Positions 13,037 to 22,880 of a DNA stretch of 64,000 nucleotides are shown here, piece after piece. The notes under the pieces were generated by a model, which was given only the letters and a program-made list of their open reading frames with translations, ran no database searches and was not told the origin of the DNA. A program made the position numbers and the translations under genes. Every line of letters starts with the position of its first letter. Positions within the stretch are counted from its first letter, which is position 1. The stretch is from Streptomyces violaceusniger Tu 4113 (GTDB lineage Bacteria > Actinomycetota > Actinomycetes > Streptomycetales > Streptomycetaceae), in assembly GCF_000147815.2 (NCBI RefSeq), contig NC_015957.1, positions 8,122,001-8,186,000 of the forward strand, given 5' to 3'.

Positions 13037-13193
13037 GTGATATCAGGCAATACGGGCATTAGCGGATGGGGCGACCAGCGTCGCCATAGCGCGGACCGGG
13101 CGACTCTGCCCAAGCGCTTTCGGCTTATGCCCGCCTGTAAAGGGATCGAAACCGAGGAGTAACGGCGTAGTTATGCGGCTCACCGTATGCCTG

Positions 13194-13925
13194 TCATCCT
13201 ACGGCCGTTCCGAACAAAGCGCCCAGGGCATAGGTCACACCCGCCGCCGCGCCACCCAGCGCGAGCTGCCGCAGCCCGCTGTACCACCAGGAACGGGCGG
13301 TCACCCGCGCCACCGCCGCACCGCAGCCGAACAGCCCGATCAGCGCGAGCAGCACGGCGGGCCACAGCGCCGAGGCGCCCAGCAGATACGGCAGTACCGG
13401 CAGCAGCGCGCCCAGCGCGAAGGAGCCGAACGAGGACACCGCCGCGACCAGCGGTGAGGGCAGATCGTCCGGGTCCACGCCCAGCTCCTCGCGGGCGTGT
13501 ATCTCCAGCGCCTGCTCGGGGTCGCGGGAGAGCTGCTCGGCCACCTCACGGGCCAGCGCCGGCTCCACCCCGCGCGACACATAGAGCGCCGCCAGCTCCT
13601 CCAGCTCGTCCACGGGGTGCTTGCGCAGCTCGCGCCGCTCCACCTCCAGCTCGGCCTCGACCAGCTCGCGCTGTGAGGCGACGGAGGTGTACTCCCCGGC
13701 GGCCATGGAGAAGGCACCGGCCGCCAGCCCCGCCAGACCGGTGATCACGATGGTCTGCCGGTCCACCGCGCCACCGGCCACACCGGTCATCAGCGCGAGG
13801 TTGGAGACCAGTCCGTCCATGGCTCCGAAGACGGCGGGGCGCAGCCAGCCGCCGGTCACATCACGGTGGGTGTGGTTGTCGCGGTGGGCGATGTGCGGGG
13901 GCTCGGCGGTATCGATGACGGACAT
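13194..13925 (-). CDS. VIT1/CCC1-family metal transporter
   Basis: 243 aa. It shows the family pattern: helix 1 with GAMDGLVSNLALMTGVAG (about residues 34-51), a second helix with AGAFSMAAGEYTSVASQREL, a charged cytoplasmic segment rich in Glu, and three C-terminal helices. The family moves Fe2+ or Mn2+ across membranes; bacterial members are assumed to be metal exporters or sequestration transporters. The ATG at 13925 is chosen because it is the only Met before the conserved region, with a GGGAG about 11 nt upstream. It is probably monocistronic. Confidence 0.88.
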   Translation of the reverse strand: MSVIDTAEPPHIAHRDNHTHRDVTGGWLRPAVFGAMDGLVSNLALMTGVAGGAVDRQTIVITGLAGLAAGAFSMAAGEYTSVASQRELVEAELEVERRELRKHPVDELEELAALYVSRGVEPALAREVAEQLSRDPEQALEIHAREELGVDPDDLPSPLVAAVSSFGSFALGALLPVLPYLLGASALWPAVLLALIGLFGCGAAVARVTARSWWYSGLRQLALGGAAAGVTYALGALFGTAVG

Positions 13926-14058
13926 ATGAAGATGTGCTCCCTTCGAGAAGGGTGCGGCGATGCGGCCCCACCCCAACGGTTCGAAGGTACGCACGAATTA
14001 CCCCGCTCCGCCAGCAAGGAAGGCCGAACTTACCTCGCTGACCTGCGGAAACGTAAAG

Positions 14059-14090
14059 AGGCCGCCGAACCCAGAGGGGTCCGGCGGCCT
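14059..14090 (-). terminator. Hairpin terminator after lgt
   Basis: AGGCCGCCGAACCC and GGGTCCGGCGGCCT form a 14-bp stem with one mismatch and an AGAG loop, 23 bp beyond the lgt stop. Confidence 0.75.
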
Positions 14091-14112
14091 GTTGGACGCG
14101 ACGCGGCGCGCG

Positions 14113-15078
14113 TCAGGGTTTCTTGGAGGGCTCCGCCTCGGCGGCCACCGCACCGGCTTCGTCCGCGCCACCGGTCCCGGCCGGAGCAGCGTCGCTCGCC
14201 TCGGTCTTGGTGGCCGGGGCCGGTCCGCCGCCGCTCGCGTCCGCGCCGTCCTCGACCGCGGCGGGCTCGACGACCTCCTCGCGGCCGGGGGACTTCTTCG
14301 CGGAGATCACCAGATAGGCCACCGCGGCCAGGAAGACCACGATGGACGTCCAGTTGTTGAGCCGCAGCCCGAGCACGTGGTGGGCGTCGTCCACCCGGAG
14401 GTACTCGATCCAGAAGCGGCCCACGGTGTACGACGCGACGTAGAGGGCAAACGCACGGCCATGCCCCAGCTTGAAGCGGCGGTCCGCCCAGATCACCAGC
14501 AGGGCCACGCCGATGCACCACAGCGACTCGTACAGGAAGGTCGGGTGGTACGTGCCGGCCACCCGGCCCGCGTCGGCGTCGCCGTCGATCTTCAGCGCCC
14601 ACGGCAGGGTGGTCTCCTTGCCGTACAGCTCCTGGTTGAACCAGTTGCCCCAGCGGCCGATCGCCTGGGCGAAGGCGATACCGGGCGCGATGGCGTCCGC
14701 GTAGGCCGGGAGCGGGATGCCCCGGCGGCGGCAGCCGATCCAGGCGCCCAGCGCGCCCAGCGCGATGGCCCCCCAGATCCCGAGGCCGCCCTGCCAGATC
14801 TTGAACGCGTCCACCCAGTCACGGCCGTCGGTGAAGTACAGCTCGTAATCGGTGATGACGTGGTAGAGGCGGCCTCCGACCAGGCCGAAGGGCACCGCCC
14901 AGACGGCGATGTCGGCGACGGTGCCGACGCGGCCGCCCCGGGCGACCCAGCGCCGCCCGCCGAGCCAGACCGCGACGAAGACGCCGATGATGATGCAGAA
15001 GGCATAGCCGCGCAGCGGAACCGGGCCGAGATAGATCACGCCGGACGACGGGCTGGGAATGTAAGCGAGGAGGTCCAT
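14113..15078 (-). CDS. lgt: Prolipoprotein diacylglyceryl transferase
   Basis: 321 aa, seven predicted membrane helices. Family hallmarks are RGYAFCIIIGVFVAVWL near the start, GGRLYHVITDY, and the Lgt signature GRWGNWFNQELYG (about residues 143-155). It attaches diacylglycerol from phosphatidylglycerol to the lipobox cysteine, the first step of lipoprotein maturation; the next enzyme, LspA, is encoded about 45 kb away in this window. The C-terminal tail of about 55 aa is Ala/Glu/Gly-rich and low-complexity, as in other streptomycete Lgt proteins. Confidence 0.96.
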   Translation of the reverse strand: MDLLAYIPSPSSGVIYLGPVPLRGYAFCIIIGVFVAVWLGGRRWVARGGRVGTVADIAVWAVPFGLVGGRLYHVITDYELYFTDGRDWVDAFKIWQGGLGIWGAIALGALGAWIGCRRRGIPLPAYADAIAPGIAFAQAIGRWGNWFNQELYGKETTLPWALKIDGDADAGRVAGTYHPTFLYESLWCIGVALLVIWADRRFKLGHGRAFALYVASYTVGRFWIEYLRVDDAHHVLGLRLNNWTSIVVFLAAVAYLVISAKKSPGREEVVEPAAVEDGADASGGGPAPATKTEASDAAPAGTGGADEAGAVAAEAEPSKKP

Positions 15079-15148
15079 GACAGGACCGACGCTACCGTGC
15101 CGGGCGGGAGATGCGGCAACCCACCCGGCAACGGCTGCGTAACAAGGA

Positions 15149-15976
15149 TCAGTCCCGGGCCGCCGCGAGGACCATGCGCTTGAGCTTGTTGGGGCTCAGC
15201 GGCTTGTCGGGGTCGCCGTACACGGACTTTCCGCCCAGCAGCACCGTCGGCGTGGACGCATAGCCGGAGTGCGCGAAGACATCGTTGGACTTGCGCACCC
15301 AGGCGTCGTGCCGGCCCTCCTCGACGCACTTACGGAAAGCGGGGGTGACCAGCCCGGGGACCTGATCCGCGAGCTTGATCAGCCGGGCGTTCTTCGCGTA
15401 GGTGTCCCGGGTCTCCGCGGACTGATGGCGGTAGAGCACATCGTGGTACGCCCGGAACTTCCCGGCGTCCTGGTCCTGGGCGCAGGCCGCCGCGTTCGCC
15501 GCCCGGACCGAACCGGTGCCGCCGAGGTTTCCGTCGATGATCGTCACCAGGTGGTACTCGACCTTCATCCGGCCCTCGTCCTGCAGCTCGTGGACGGTCT
15601 TGCGGAAGACGTCCTCGAACTGCTTGCACCCGGGACAGCGGAAGTCCTCGTACACCTTCAGGGTCACCGGGGACGGCTTCCCGGCCTTGTCCGCCTGCCC
15701 GGCCTTCCCCGTCTTCTCCGCCATCCCCGAGGGGATCACCAGGCGCCCCTTGCCGACCGCTCCGCGCGGTGGCACCACGGAGCTGCCCGACTTGCCCGAG
15801 TCGTCTTCGGTCCTGGACACGACCATGCCCACCCCCACGGCCCCGGCGAGGACGGCCACCACGGCCCCCAGGACGCCCAGCGTCCGCTTCCGCTTCGCGC
15901 GCGACCGCTCCCGCTCGCGCTGTTCCCGCAGGCGCTCTCGGGCGCCGCGCTTTCCCTCACGGTTTCTCTGACTCAC
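15149..15976 (-). CDS. Membrane-anchored DsbA-like thioredoxin-fold protein (CPGC)
   Basis: 275 aa from GTG 15976. A strongly basic N-terminus (RERERSRAKRKR) precedes one membrane helix, then an extracytoplasmic DsbA-type domain with CPGC in VYEDFRCPGCKQFE. An insertion with AACAQ and a cis-Pro region STPTVLLGG follow. It is expected to act in disulfide exchange outside the cell. The open frame continues 25 codons upstream, but the GTG has a GAGGGC element and matches the start pattern SQRN of the paralogue at 53622. Two further paralogues lie near 52-54 kb with CPPC and CPVC. Confidence 0.85.
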   Translation of the reverse strand: MSQRNREGKRGARERLREQRERERSRAKRKRTLGVLGAVVAVLAGAVGVGMVVSRTEDDSGKSGSSVVPPRGAVGKGRLVIPSGMAEKTGKAGQADKAGKPSPVTLKVYEDFRCPGCKQFEDVFRKTVHELQDEGRMKVEYHLVTIIDGNLGGTGSVRAANAAACAQDQDAGKFRAYHDVLYRHQSAETRDTYAKNARLIKLADQVPGLVTPAFRKCVEEGRHDAWVRKSNDVFAHSGYASTPTVLLGGKSVYGDPDKPLSPNKLKRMVLAAARD

Positions 15977-16062
15977 GCCCTCGCCAACGAGGCGGAGGAG
16001 CACGGCCGAGCTCCTCCGCCCCGTTCTTCCCTCTAACGAGCGACCCTCCAACGGGCGAGGCG

Positions 16063-16884
16063 CTAGCGGGCGGCGCGCACGCCTTCCGCCAGCTCACCCG
16101 CGAGCTCGCGCAGCCCCGCGAGACCGGCCTCGGTGTCACCCTCGGCGTCCAGCAGCCGCTTGACGAAGGCCGAGCCCACGATGACCCCGTCGGCGAACGC
16201 CGCGACCTCGGTGGCCTGGGTGGCGTTGGAGACGCCGAGCCCCACGCAGACCGGAAGCGTGGTGGTACCGCGGGTGCGCTCCACCAGCTCGCGCGCCTCC
16301 TGGCCCACCGATTCCCTCGTTCCGGTGACGCCCATCAGGGACGCCGCGTAGACGAAACCGCTGCCCGCCGCCGTGATCTTCGCCAGCCGCTCATCACGGC
16401 TGCTGGGCGCGACCACGAACACGGTCGCCAGACCGTGCTGCTCGGCGGCCTTCCGCCAGATCTCCGACTCCTGGACCGGCAGATCGGGCAGGATGCAGCC
16501 CGCGCCGCCCGCCTCGGCGAGATCGGCGGCGAACCGCTCGACGCCGTACCGGTCCACCGGGTTCCAGTACGTCATGCACAGGATCGGGGCACCGGTCCGG
16601 GCGTGCACCTCCCCCACTGTGCGGATCACATCGCGGATCTTGACCCCGCCGCGCAGCGCGATGTCGTCGGCGGTCTGGATCACCGGCCCGTCGAGGACCG
16701 GATCGCTGTGCGGCAGCCCGACCTCGATGATGTCGCAGCCGCCCTCGATCATGGCGGTCATCGCGTCCACCCCACCGTCGATGGAGGGGAAACCGGCGGG
16801 CAGATAGCCGACGAGCGCCGCGCGCCCCTCGTCCTTGGCGCCCGCCAGGACGGATCCCAGCAGCTCCAGATTCCCGGCCATCAC
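16063..16884 (-). CDS. trpA: Tryptophan synthase alpha subunit
   Basis: 273 aa. The catalytic Glu lies in [12 protein letters not shown] (E54) and the catalytic Asp in ILPDLPVQE; a phosphate-binding GLGVSN precedes the C-terminal helix. It cleaves indole-3-glycerol phosphate to indole, which passes to TrpB. HS replaces the commoner FS in the PxSDP loop. Its ATGATG start overlaps the trpB stop, so an alternative start one codon later is possible. Last gene of the trpC-trpM-trpB-trpA group. Confidence 0.96.
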   Translation of the reverse strand: MMAGNLELLGSVLAGAKDEGRAALVGYLPAGFPSIDGGVDAMTAMIEGGCDIIEVGLPHSDPVLDGPVIQTADDIALRGGVKIRDVIRTVGEVHARTGAPILCMTYWNPVDRYGVERFAADLAEAGGAGCILPDLPVQESEIWRKAAEQHGLATVFVVAPSSRDERLAKITAAGSGFVYAASLMGVTGTRESVGQEARELVERTRGTTTLPVCVGLGVSNATQATEVAAFADGVIVGSAFVKRLLDAEGDTEAGLAGLRELAGELAEGVRAAR

Positions 16885-18128
16885 TTCGCTCCCTGGTCGC
16901 TCTGCTGGTCGTAGAGCCCGAAGTACCGAGCCGCCGTGTCCATGTCCTTGTCGCCGCGCCCGGAGAGGTTGACCAGCACCAGGCCGTCGCTCCCCAGCTC
17001 ACGGCCGAGGTCCAGGGCGCCCGCCAGCGCGTGGGCGCTCTCGATCGCCGGGATGATGCCCTCGGTCTCCGAGAGCAGCCGCAGCGCCCGCATCGCCTCG
17101 TCGTCGGTGACCGCCCGGTACTCGGCGCGGCCGATGTCCTTCAGATACGCGTGCTCCGGCCCGACGCCGGGGTAGTCCAGACCGGCCGAGATCGAGTACG
17201 GCTCGGTGATCTGGCCGTCCTCGTCCTGCAGCACGAACGACCGGGAGCCATGCAGGATCCCGGGCTCGCCCTGGCTCAGCGTGGCCGCGTGCTCCCCGGT
17301 CTCCACACCGTGCCCGGCGGGCTCGAAGCCGACGATGCGCACGCTCTCGTCCGGCAGGAAGGCGTGGAACAGCCCGATCGCGTTGGATCCGCCGCCCACG
17401 CAGGCCGCGACCGCGTCCGGCAGCCGCCCGGTCCGCTCCAGGATCTGCCGCCGCGCCTCCACGCCGATCACCCGGTGGAAGTCGCGCACCAGCGCCGGGA
17501 AGGGGTGCGGGCCGGCCACCGTGCCGAAGAGGTAGTGGGTGCGGTCCACATTGGCGACCCAGTCCCGGAACGCCTCGTTGATGGCGTCCTTGAGAGTGCG
17601 GCTGCCGGACGTCACGGAGATGACCTCGGCGCCCAGCATCCGCATCCGCGCCACATTGAGCGCCTGCCGCTGGGTGTCGACCTCGCCCATGTAGATGGTG
17701 CATTCGAGCCCGAACAGCGCACACGCGGTGGCGGTGGCCACTCCGTGCTGACCGGCGCCGGTCTCGGCGATGACGCGGGACTTGCCCATGCGCTTGGTGA
17801 GCAGGGCCTGCCCCAGCACGTTGTTGATCTTGTGGGAGCCGGTGTGGTTGAGGTCCTCCCGCTTGAGGAAGACCCGGGCGCCCCCGGCGTGCTCGGCGAA
17901 CCGCTGCACCTCGGTCAGCGCACTGGGCCGGCCGGTGTAGTTGACCAGCAGATCCTCGAGCTCGGCCGCGAAGGCGGGGTCCGTCTTGGCCTTCTCGTAC
18001 TCGGCCGCGACCTCGTCGACCGCGGCGACGAGCGCCTCGGGGATGAACTTGCCGCCGAAGGCGCCGAAATAGCCCTCGGCGCTGGGCACTCGACCCTCCG
18101 GGTCGGGAATGAAGAAATCAGAGGACAT
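16881..18128 (-). CDS. trpB: Tryptophan synthase beta subunit
   Basis: 415 aa. The PLP lysine is in HTGSHKINN, and the phosphate-binding loop is GGGSNAIG. It condenses indole with serine to tryptophan. The ATG at 18128 has GAGGAG 9-14 nt upstream and matches the conserved beginning of streptomycete TrpB ([12 protein letters not shown]); a longer in-frame extension to 18188 has no ribosome binding site. It overlaps trpA by 4 bp. Confidence 0.96.
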   Translation of the reverse strand: MSSDFFIPDPEGRVPSAEGYFGAFGGKFIPEALVAAVDEVAAEYEKAKTDPAFAAELEDLLVNYTGRPSALTEVQRFAEHAGGARVFLKREDLNHTGSHKINNVLGQALLTKRMGKSRVIAETGAGQHGVATATACALFGLECTIYMGEVDTQRQALNVARMRMLGAEVISVTSGSRTLKDAINEAFRDWVANVDRTHYLFGTVAGPHPFPALVRDFHRVIGVEARRQILERTGRLPDAVAACVGGGSNAIGLFHAFLPDESVRIVGFEPAGHGVETGEHAATLSQGEPGILHGSRSFVLQDEDGQITEPYSISAGLDYPGVGPEHAYLKDIGRAEYRAVTDDEAMRALRLLSETEGIIPAIESAHALAGALDLGRELGSDGLVLVNLSGRGDKDMDTAARYFGLYDQQSDQGAK

Positions 18129-18247
18129 GGGTGGTACTCCTCGATCGGGGCAGCGCCCCGCAACGGATGTGATGGGTGGAAAAGCCATGGCCCGCCGGAC
18201 AGAAACGCCTCCGGATACGGCCCACGGCTACGGCCTGCAGCGCACTA

Positions 18248-18400
18248 TCAGCGCGTTGCCGTCCGACGCCATCGCCGCCCGTTGATCTGTCCCGGCTCGC
18301 ATCCGATGTGGTAGCGCACGCGCCGCCCCCGCACCCGCCTCGCGGGCGCGCGGCAGCCCCGGGGCCGACAGCCCCGGGCCAGGCGCGCGTACGTCTCCAT
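18248..18400 (-). CDS. trpM: TrpM-like small Arg-rich protein
   Basis: 50 aa, 16 of them Arg, with Cys at 11, 16 and 34, starting METYARLARG. It sits 20 bp after trpC and about 120 bp before trpB on the same strand. Size, composition and position match TrpM (TrpX), the small protein described in S. coelicolor as modulating tryptophan synthesis and differentiation. The assignment rests on context and recalled sequence resemblance. No domain is recognisable; high charge could mean nucleic-acid or protein binding. Confidence 0.8.
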   Translation of the reverse strand: METYARLARGCRPRGCRAPARRVRGRRVRYHIGCEPGQINGRRWRRTATR

Positions 18401-18420
18401 GATCCGCCGGTCCCGTCCCG

Positions 18421-19230
18421 TCAGTCCCGGCCGTGGCGCAGCGCCGGGTGGGCGCCCGCCGCCACCAGATCGGCCACCGCGGCCTTGGGGTCGCGTCCGG
18501 TCACCAGGGACTCGCCGACCAGCACCGCGTCCGCGCCGTCGTTCGCGTAGGCGATCAGGTCGTGCGGACCGCGCACACCCGACTCCGCGATCTTGACGAT
18601 GTGGTCGGGGATCTCCGGGGCGACGCGTGCGAAGGTCGAGCGGTCCACCTGGAGGGTCTTGAGGTCGCGTGCGTTGACGCCGATGACCCGGGCCCCGGCG
18701 TCGACCGCGCGGACGACCTCCTCCTCGTCGTGCACCTCGACCAGCGGCGTCAGCCCGATGGACACGGCACGCTCGATGAGCGAGACCAGCGCCTCCTGCT
18801 CCAGCGCGGAGACGATCAGCAGGATGACGTCGGCGCCGTACGCCCGCGCCTCCCACAGTTGGTACGAGGTGACGATGAAGTCCTTACGGAGCACCGGAAT
18901 GTCGACCTTGGCCCTTACGGCTTCCAGGTCGGCCAGCGAACCGCCGAAGCGGCGCTGCTCGGTCAGCACGCTGATGACGGACGCGCCGCCCGCCTCGTAG
19001 TCGGCGGCGAGCCCCGCGGGGTCGGCGATCGCGGCGAGCGCGCCCTTGGACGGGCTGGACCGCTTGACCTCGCAGATCACGTTGACGCTGTCGCCCTTGA
19101 GCGCCGCGACGCCGTCCTTCGCCGGCCGGGCCTTGGCCGCCCGCTCCTTGAGCTCGTCGAGGGTGACGCGCGCCTGCCGCTCCGTGAGGTCGGCACGGAC
19201 TCCGTCGATGATCTCGTCGAGCACACTCAT
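18421..19230 (-). CDS. trpC: Indole-3-glycerol phosphate synthase
   Basis: 269 aa. Conserved blocks: [13 protein letters not shown] (catalytic Lys), [29 protein letters not shown], and ESGVRGPHD. It closes carboxyphenylamino-deoxyribulose phosphate to indole-3-glycerol phosphate. The ATG at 19230 has AAGGGGG upstream. It heads the trpC-trpM-trpB-trpA group. The 160-bp region before it (19231-19390) probably contains the promoter, but no clear leader peptide with Trp codons is seen. Confidence 0.96.
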   Translation of the reverse strand: MSVLDEIIDGVRADLTERQARVTLDELKERAAKARPAKDGVAALKGDSVNVICEVKRSSPSKGALAAIADPAGLAADYEAGGASVISVLTEQRRFGGSLADLEAVRAKVDIPVLRKDFIVTSYQLWEARAYGADVILLIVSALEQEALVSLIERAVSIGLTPLVEVHDEEEVVRAVDAGARVIGVNARDLKTLQVDRSTFARVAPEIPDHIVKIAESGVRGPHDLIAYANDGADAVLVGESLVTGRDPKAAVADLVAAGAHPALRHGRD

Positions 19231-19390
19231 CGAGCGGGCCCCCTTCCGTGACGGGGATGAAGCTGGCTTCGAATCTGCCGGATGTGGCGGCAAGCCGCCT
19301 CACCTGGCACTGCGATGGTAGCCGCCGGGACGCCGAGGTCTCGCATCCGGTTGACGCGGACGGCCCCCACATGCACATACACAACAGCGG

Positions 19391-19801
19391 TCACGGTGTC
19401 AGTAGTCCCCCGAACGGGAAATTCCGGACGATGGTGAAGACCAGGGCCACCGCGCCGAGCGCGCCCGCATGCCACGTCCGCGCCGCCGGGAAGCGTCCGC
19501 GCACGCACCACACCACCCAGCAGACGGCGAAGAGGGCGTAACAGCCGACGGCGAGGGCGTTGTCGCGCAGCGCGGCCGCCAGGTCCCCGTGGGCCAGGGC
19601 GTGGGCACCGCGCAGCCCGCCGCAGCCGGGGCAGTACAGCCCGGTGAGCCGCAGCAGCGGGCAGACGGGGTAGTGACCGGGCTCCCCGGGGTCGACGGCG
19701 CCGACGTAGCCGAAGGCGGCGAGAACGCCCGCGAGCACACCGAAAGGTGCCACGAGACGCCTCGCCACGGGGGCCGGGGCGGTCGGCGATGGTTCGCTCA
19801 C
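19391..19801 (-). CDS. DUF2752 membrane protein
   Basis: 136 aa with three hydrophobic segments. The family signature is YCPGCGGLRGAHALAHGD between the first two helices. Function is unknown; the gene is regularly found beside trp genes in Streptomyces. It lies between the HGxxPAAW gene and trpC on the same strand. Confidence 0.88.
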   Translation of the reverse strand: MSEPSPTAPAPVARRLVAPFGVLAGVLAAFGYVGAVDPGEPGHYPVCPLLRLTGLYCPGCGGLRGAHALAHGDLAAALRDNALAVGCYALFAVCWVVWCVRGRFPAARTWHAGALGAVALVFTIVRNFPFGGLLTP

Positions 19802-19880
19802 ACCGCCAAGTCTCCCCCGGGATCCGCGAAGGCGCAGCTCAGGGCCGGTACGCCGGCCTCCGTACGGCTCAGTGCCGAGC

Positions 19881-19940
19881 GCGGTGGAGGCGGGGGCGGT
19901 GGAGGCGGGGGCGGTGGAGGCGGGGGCGGTGGAGGCGGGC
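19881..19940. repeat. 15-bp tandem repeat, 4 units
   Basis: GCGGTGGAGGCGGGG begins at 19881, 19896, 19911 and 19926, with one change in the last unit. It lies 23 bp downstream of the HGxxPAAW gene stop, in the gap to the DUF2752 gene. Confidence 0.9.
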
Positions 19941-19963
19941 GCGGCCCCGGGCCGCGCCCGGGC

Positions 19964-20242
19964 TCACTGCTGGGTCTGTGCCTGCGCCTGCGCCTGCGCC
20001 TGCGCCGTGGGCTGCGGCTGCGGCTGCGACTGCGGGAGCGAGTGCTGCTCCTTGGGCAGGCCCAGCCCGGCCGCGCGCATCGCCACGCCGACGACACCGC
20101 CGAGGACGATGATCACCATGCCCACCCAGAAGCCGAGCGGGTTGGCCGCCACGGTGAACGCGCCGGCGACGCAGAAGCCGATGAAGGCGATGGTGACACC
20201 GGTCCAGGCGGCCGGGGTGTGTCCGTGGTTGTGACCCGCCAT
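19964..20242 (-). CDS. HGxxPAAW-motif small membrane protein
   Basis: 92 aa. The N-terminus has HGHTPAAW, matching the actinobacterial HGxxPAAW family, followed by two membrane helices with the loop ANPLGFW. The C-terminus is a Gln-rich tail ending in alternating Gln-Ala, encoded by GCCTGC repeats. The ATG has GAGGAG 6 nt upstream. The function is unknown; the family is typically linked to trp genes. The tail looks like a recent trinucleotide-type expansion. Confidence 0.88.
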   Translation of the reverse strand: MAGHNHGHTPAAWTGVTIAFIGFCVAGAFTVAANPLGFWVGMVIIVLGGVVGVAMRAAGLGLPKEQHSLPQSQPQPQPTAQAQAQAQAQTQQ

Positions 20243-20386
20243 GAATTCTCCTCGTAGCTGTACTGCGCCTGGTCCGGGCGCTCGGGGGCGAACGCTCCCA
20301 CGCCATTGTCCCCGACGCGCGAAACGCCCTTGAGCGGGGGTGGACATTGCGGTCCGAGACGGGACGGGGGCGCGAGGAACCTGCTG

Positions 20387-20625
20387 GGCCCTGTCCGGTG
20401 GATCTTCGTCCCTGTGACATCAGCGGCTGCCGCCGCGGGGCCCGCGGCGTCTGGTGCAAGAGGCACCTCCGAGCGGTAGCCGGGGGACCACCGCAAGGCG
20501 GAGGGTCGTCCTCGTACCGGGTCGTACTCGGACGATCCCGACAACGCAGCCGGGGCACCTCCCAGCGGTAGCCGGGGGCGCCGTGCCAGGCGGCGCGGGC
20601 CCACGGAGATCCGCCGGACAGGGCC
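20387..20625. mobile_element. MITE-like element with terminal inverted repeats
   Basis: A 239-bp segment is bounded by GGCCCTGTCCGGTGGATCT (20387-20405) and its complement with one mismatch (20607-20625); the match extends to 23 nt with two mismatches. It has no coding capacity. Inside are two direct copies of a 25-bp repeat containing AGCGGTAGCCGGGGG (20462-20486 and 20554-20578). The right end is one base from the stop codon at 20627. No clear target duplication is seen. The remainder of the 20243-20626 gap shows nothing else. Confidence 0.7.
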
Positions 20626-20626
20626 T

Positions 20627-21331
20627 CTAGGCGCCCCGCTCGGCCTCCTGCCGCGCCGGGGCCTGCGTCGGGTCCTCGCCCCGGTCCAGGGCCTTCCACA
20701 GCTCCTCGGGGCGGTCCGGGTCGGGGGCGGGGCCGCCGCGCCGGGTGCGGCTCCGGCCCGCGGTGCCCTCGGTGCCCGCGCGCTCGTACCGCCCGGACAT
20801 GGCCGGCCAGTGGCGGCCGTAGCCCAGGGCGAGCACGCCCGCGAGCAGCAGCAGCACACCGCCGGCCGCGGCGACCCACGGCCAGGGGGTGTACGCCACA
20901 TCGTGGATCGGGCTGTGGGTCAGGCCGCTCACCTTGGACGCCTTCTCCTCCAGCGCCGCCTTGTCGGTCGCGCCGAGGGCCGAGCTGACGACGATGCCCG
21001 CCCCGCTGAGGGCGAGCAGCGCCGAGACGGCACCACGGCCGAGGCGGCGCACGGCGAAGACCGCGACCAGCGCGGCGAGGCCGACGATCGCCAGCGCACC
21101 GGGCAGCCCGGTGATGTCATCGCCGTTGGCACTCTGCGGGAGAGAGCCCTGGGCGACGGAGGCGGTGCCCTCGGCCCACTTGCGGCTGGTGGCCAGCAGG
21201 ACGAGGGCGGCGCCGAGCGCACCGGCGAGCAGGGCGATGGCAAGGCTGCTTCGGCGGCCGCGGGCGGCGCGGGCGGAGGGCTCGTTCTCGGCCCTGGGCT
21301 GGGGTACGGCTGCTGCAGTCACGCCTACCAC
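20627..21331 (-). CDS. Trp biosynthesis-associated membrane protein (TIGR02234-like)
   Basis: 234 aa. Four membrane helices: one near residues 28-48, then GLPGALAIVGLAALVAVFAV, a third in ALLALSGAGIVVSSAL, and a fourth in PWPWVAAAGGVLLLLAGVL, followed by a charged, proline-rich tail. The family occurs next to trpE in actinobacteria; function is unknown. A GTG at 21331 is used, and a second GTG three codons later is equally possible. A repeat element abuts the 3' end. Confidence 0.85.
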   Translation of the reverse strand: MVGVTAAAVPQPRAENEPSARAARGRRSSLAIALLAGALGAALVLLATSRKWAEGTASVAQGSLPQSANGDDITGLPGALAIVGLAALVAVFAVRRLGRGAVSALLALSGAGIVVSSALGATDKAALEEKASKVSGLTHSPIHDVAYTPWPWVAAAGGVLLLLAGVLALGYGRHWPAMSGRYERAGTEGTAGRSRTRRGGPAPDPDRPEELWKALDRGEDPTQAPARQEAERGA

Positions 21332-21374
21332 TATCCCCCACCCGGGTACGGGACCGCCCCCGGGTGGGGGATAT

Positions 21375-21394
21375 GGGAACTACCGGGAACTACC
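21375..21394. repeat. Perfect 10-bp tandem duplication over the trpE stop
   Basis: GGGAACTACC occurs at 21375-21384 and 21385-21394. The trpE TAG stop (21390-21392) lies in the copy first reached by translation, so the duplicated unit carries a second TAG. Confidence 0.85.
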
Positions 21395-22880
21395 GCCCCA
21401 GCCGGCCCGCCGCGTGAACCGCCCGCAGCACCGCCGCCGCCTTGTTGCGGCACTCCGCGTCCTCGGCCGTCGGATCGGAGTCGGCGACGATCCCCGCGCC
21501 CGCCTGGACGTACGCCGTGCCCTCGCGCAGCAGCGCGGTGCGGATGGCGATCGCGGTGTCGGAGTCGCCCGCGAAGTCGAGATAGCCGACACAGCCGCCG
21601 TAGAGCCCGCGGCGGCTCGGCTCCAGCTCCTCGATGATCTGCAGCGCCCGCGGCTTGGGGGCGCCGGAGAGGGTGCCCGCGGGGAAGCAGGCGGTGAGCA
21701 CGTCGAAGGCCGTACGGCCCTCGGCGAGGCTGCCGGTGACCGTCGAGACGATGTGCATGACATGGCTGTAGCGCTCGATCGACATGAAGTCGACGACCTC
21801 CACGCTGCCGGGCTCGCAGACCCGCCCGAGGTCATTGCGCCCGAGGTCGACGAGCATCAGATGCTCGGCCCGCTCCTTGGGGTCGGCGAGCAGCTCCTCC
21901 CCGAGGGCCGCGTCCTCCTGCGGAGTGGCCCCCCGGGGGCGGGTGCCGGCGATGGGATGCAGCATCGCCCGGCCGTCCTCGACCTTGACCAGGGCCTCCG
22001 GGCTGGAGCCCACCACATCGAAGTCCTCGAACCGGAAGAGGTACATATAGGGGCTCGGGTTGGTGGCGCGCAGCACCCGGTAGACGTCGAGGGCGCTCGC
22101 CGAGCACGGCGTCTCGAACCGCTGCGAGGGGACGACCTGGAACGCCTCGCCCGCGCGGATGCGTTCCTTGATGTCGTCCACGGCCGCCATGAAGTCCTCG
22201 CCGCCCCACAGCGCGGTGTACTCGGGCAGCTCGGACTCGGGCAGCACGGTGGGGTCGGTCGGCACGGGGCGGACCAGGTCGGCGGCCATGGCGTCGAGCC
22301 GGGCCACGGCGTCCGCGTACGCCTCGTCCACACCCGTGTCGAGGTCGTTGTGGTTGATCGCGTTGGCGATCAGCAGCACGGTGCCGTCCCAGTGGTCCAG
22401 CACCGCCAGGTCCGAGGTGAGCAGCATGGTCAGCTCGGGCAGGCGCAGATCGTCCCGCCCGTGCTCGCCGACCTTCTCCAGGCGGCGGACGATGTCGTAG
22501 CCGAGATAGCCGACCATGCCGCCGGTGAACGGCGGTAGCTGGACCAGGCCCCCGAGGTCGCGGGGGGTGTGCAGGGTCTCGACGGTGGCGCGCAGCGCCT
22601 GGAGGGGGTCGCCCTCGGTGGGCACGCCCACCGGCGGGGTGCCCAGCCAGTGGGTGCGGCCGTCGCGTTCGGTGAGGGTGGCCGAGCTGCGGACGCCGAT
22701 GAAGGAGTAGCGGGACCAGGAGCGGCCGTTCTCGGCGGATTCGAGGAGGAAGGTGCCGGGGCGCTCGGCGGCCAGTTTGCGGTAGAGGCCCACGGGGGTG
22801 TCGCCGTCCGCGAGCAGCTTGCGGCTGACGGGGATGACGCGGCGGTCGGCCGCCAGCTTGCGGAAGGTCTCGAGATCCAT
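21390..22880 (-). CDS. trpE: Anthranilate synthase component I
   Basis: 496 aa from ATG 22880. The chorismate-binding domain shows [40 protein letters not shown], and [14 protein letters not shown]. The N-terminal regulatory part has LLES-type tryptophan-binding residues ([19 protein letters not shown]). It forms anthranilate with a glutaminase partner that is not encoded here. The ATG is chosen because AGGA lies 10 nt upstream; an in-frame TTG at 22901 lacks a binding site. The gene follows hisI with a 73-bp gap and no Trp-rich leader peptide. Confidence 0.95.
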   Translation of the reverse strand: MDLETFRKLAADRRVIPVSRKLLADGDTPVGLYRKLAAERPGTFLLESAENGRSWSRYSFIGVRSSATLTERDGRTHWLGTPPVGVPTEGDPLQALRATVETLHTPRDLGGLVQLPPFTGGMVGYLGYDIVRRLEKVGEHGRDDLRLPELTMLLTSDLAVLDHWDGTVLLIANAINHNDLDTGVDEAYADAVARLDAMAADLVRPVPTDPTVLPESELPEYTALWGGEDFMAAVDDIKERIRAGEAFQVVPSQRFETPCSASALDVYRVLRATNPSPYMYLFRFEDFDVVGSSPEALVKVEDGRAMLHPIAGTRPRGATPQEDAALGEELLADPKERAEHLMLVDLGRNDLGRVCEPGSVEVVDFMSIERYSHVMHIVSTVTGSLAEGRTAFDVLTACFPAGTLSGAPKPRALQIIEELEPSRRGLYGGCVGYLDFAGDSDTAIAIRTALLREGTAYVQAGAGIVADSDPTAEDAECRNKAAAVLRAVHAAGRLGR

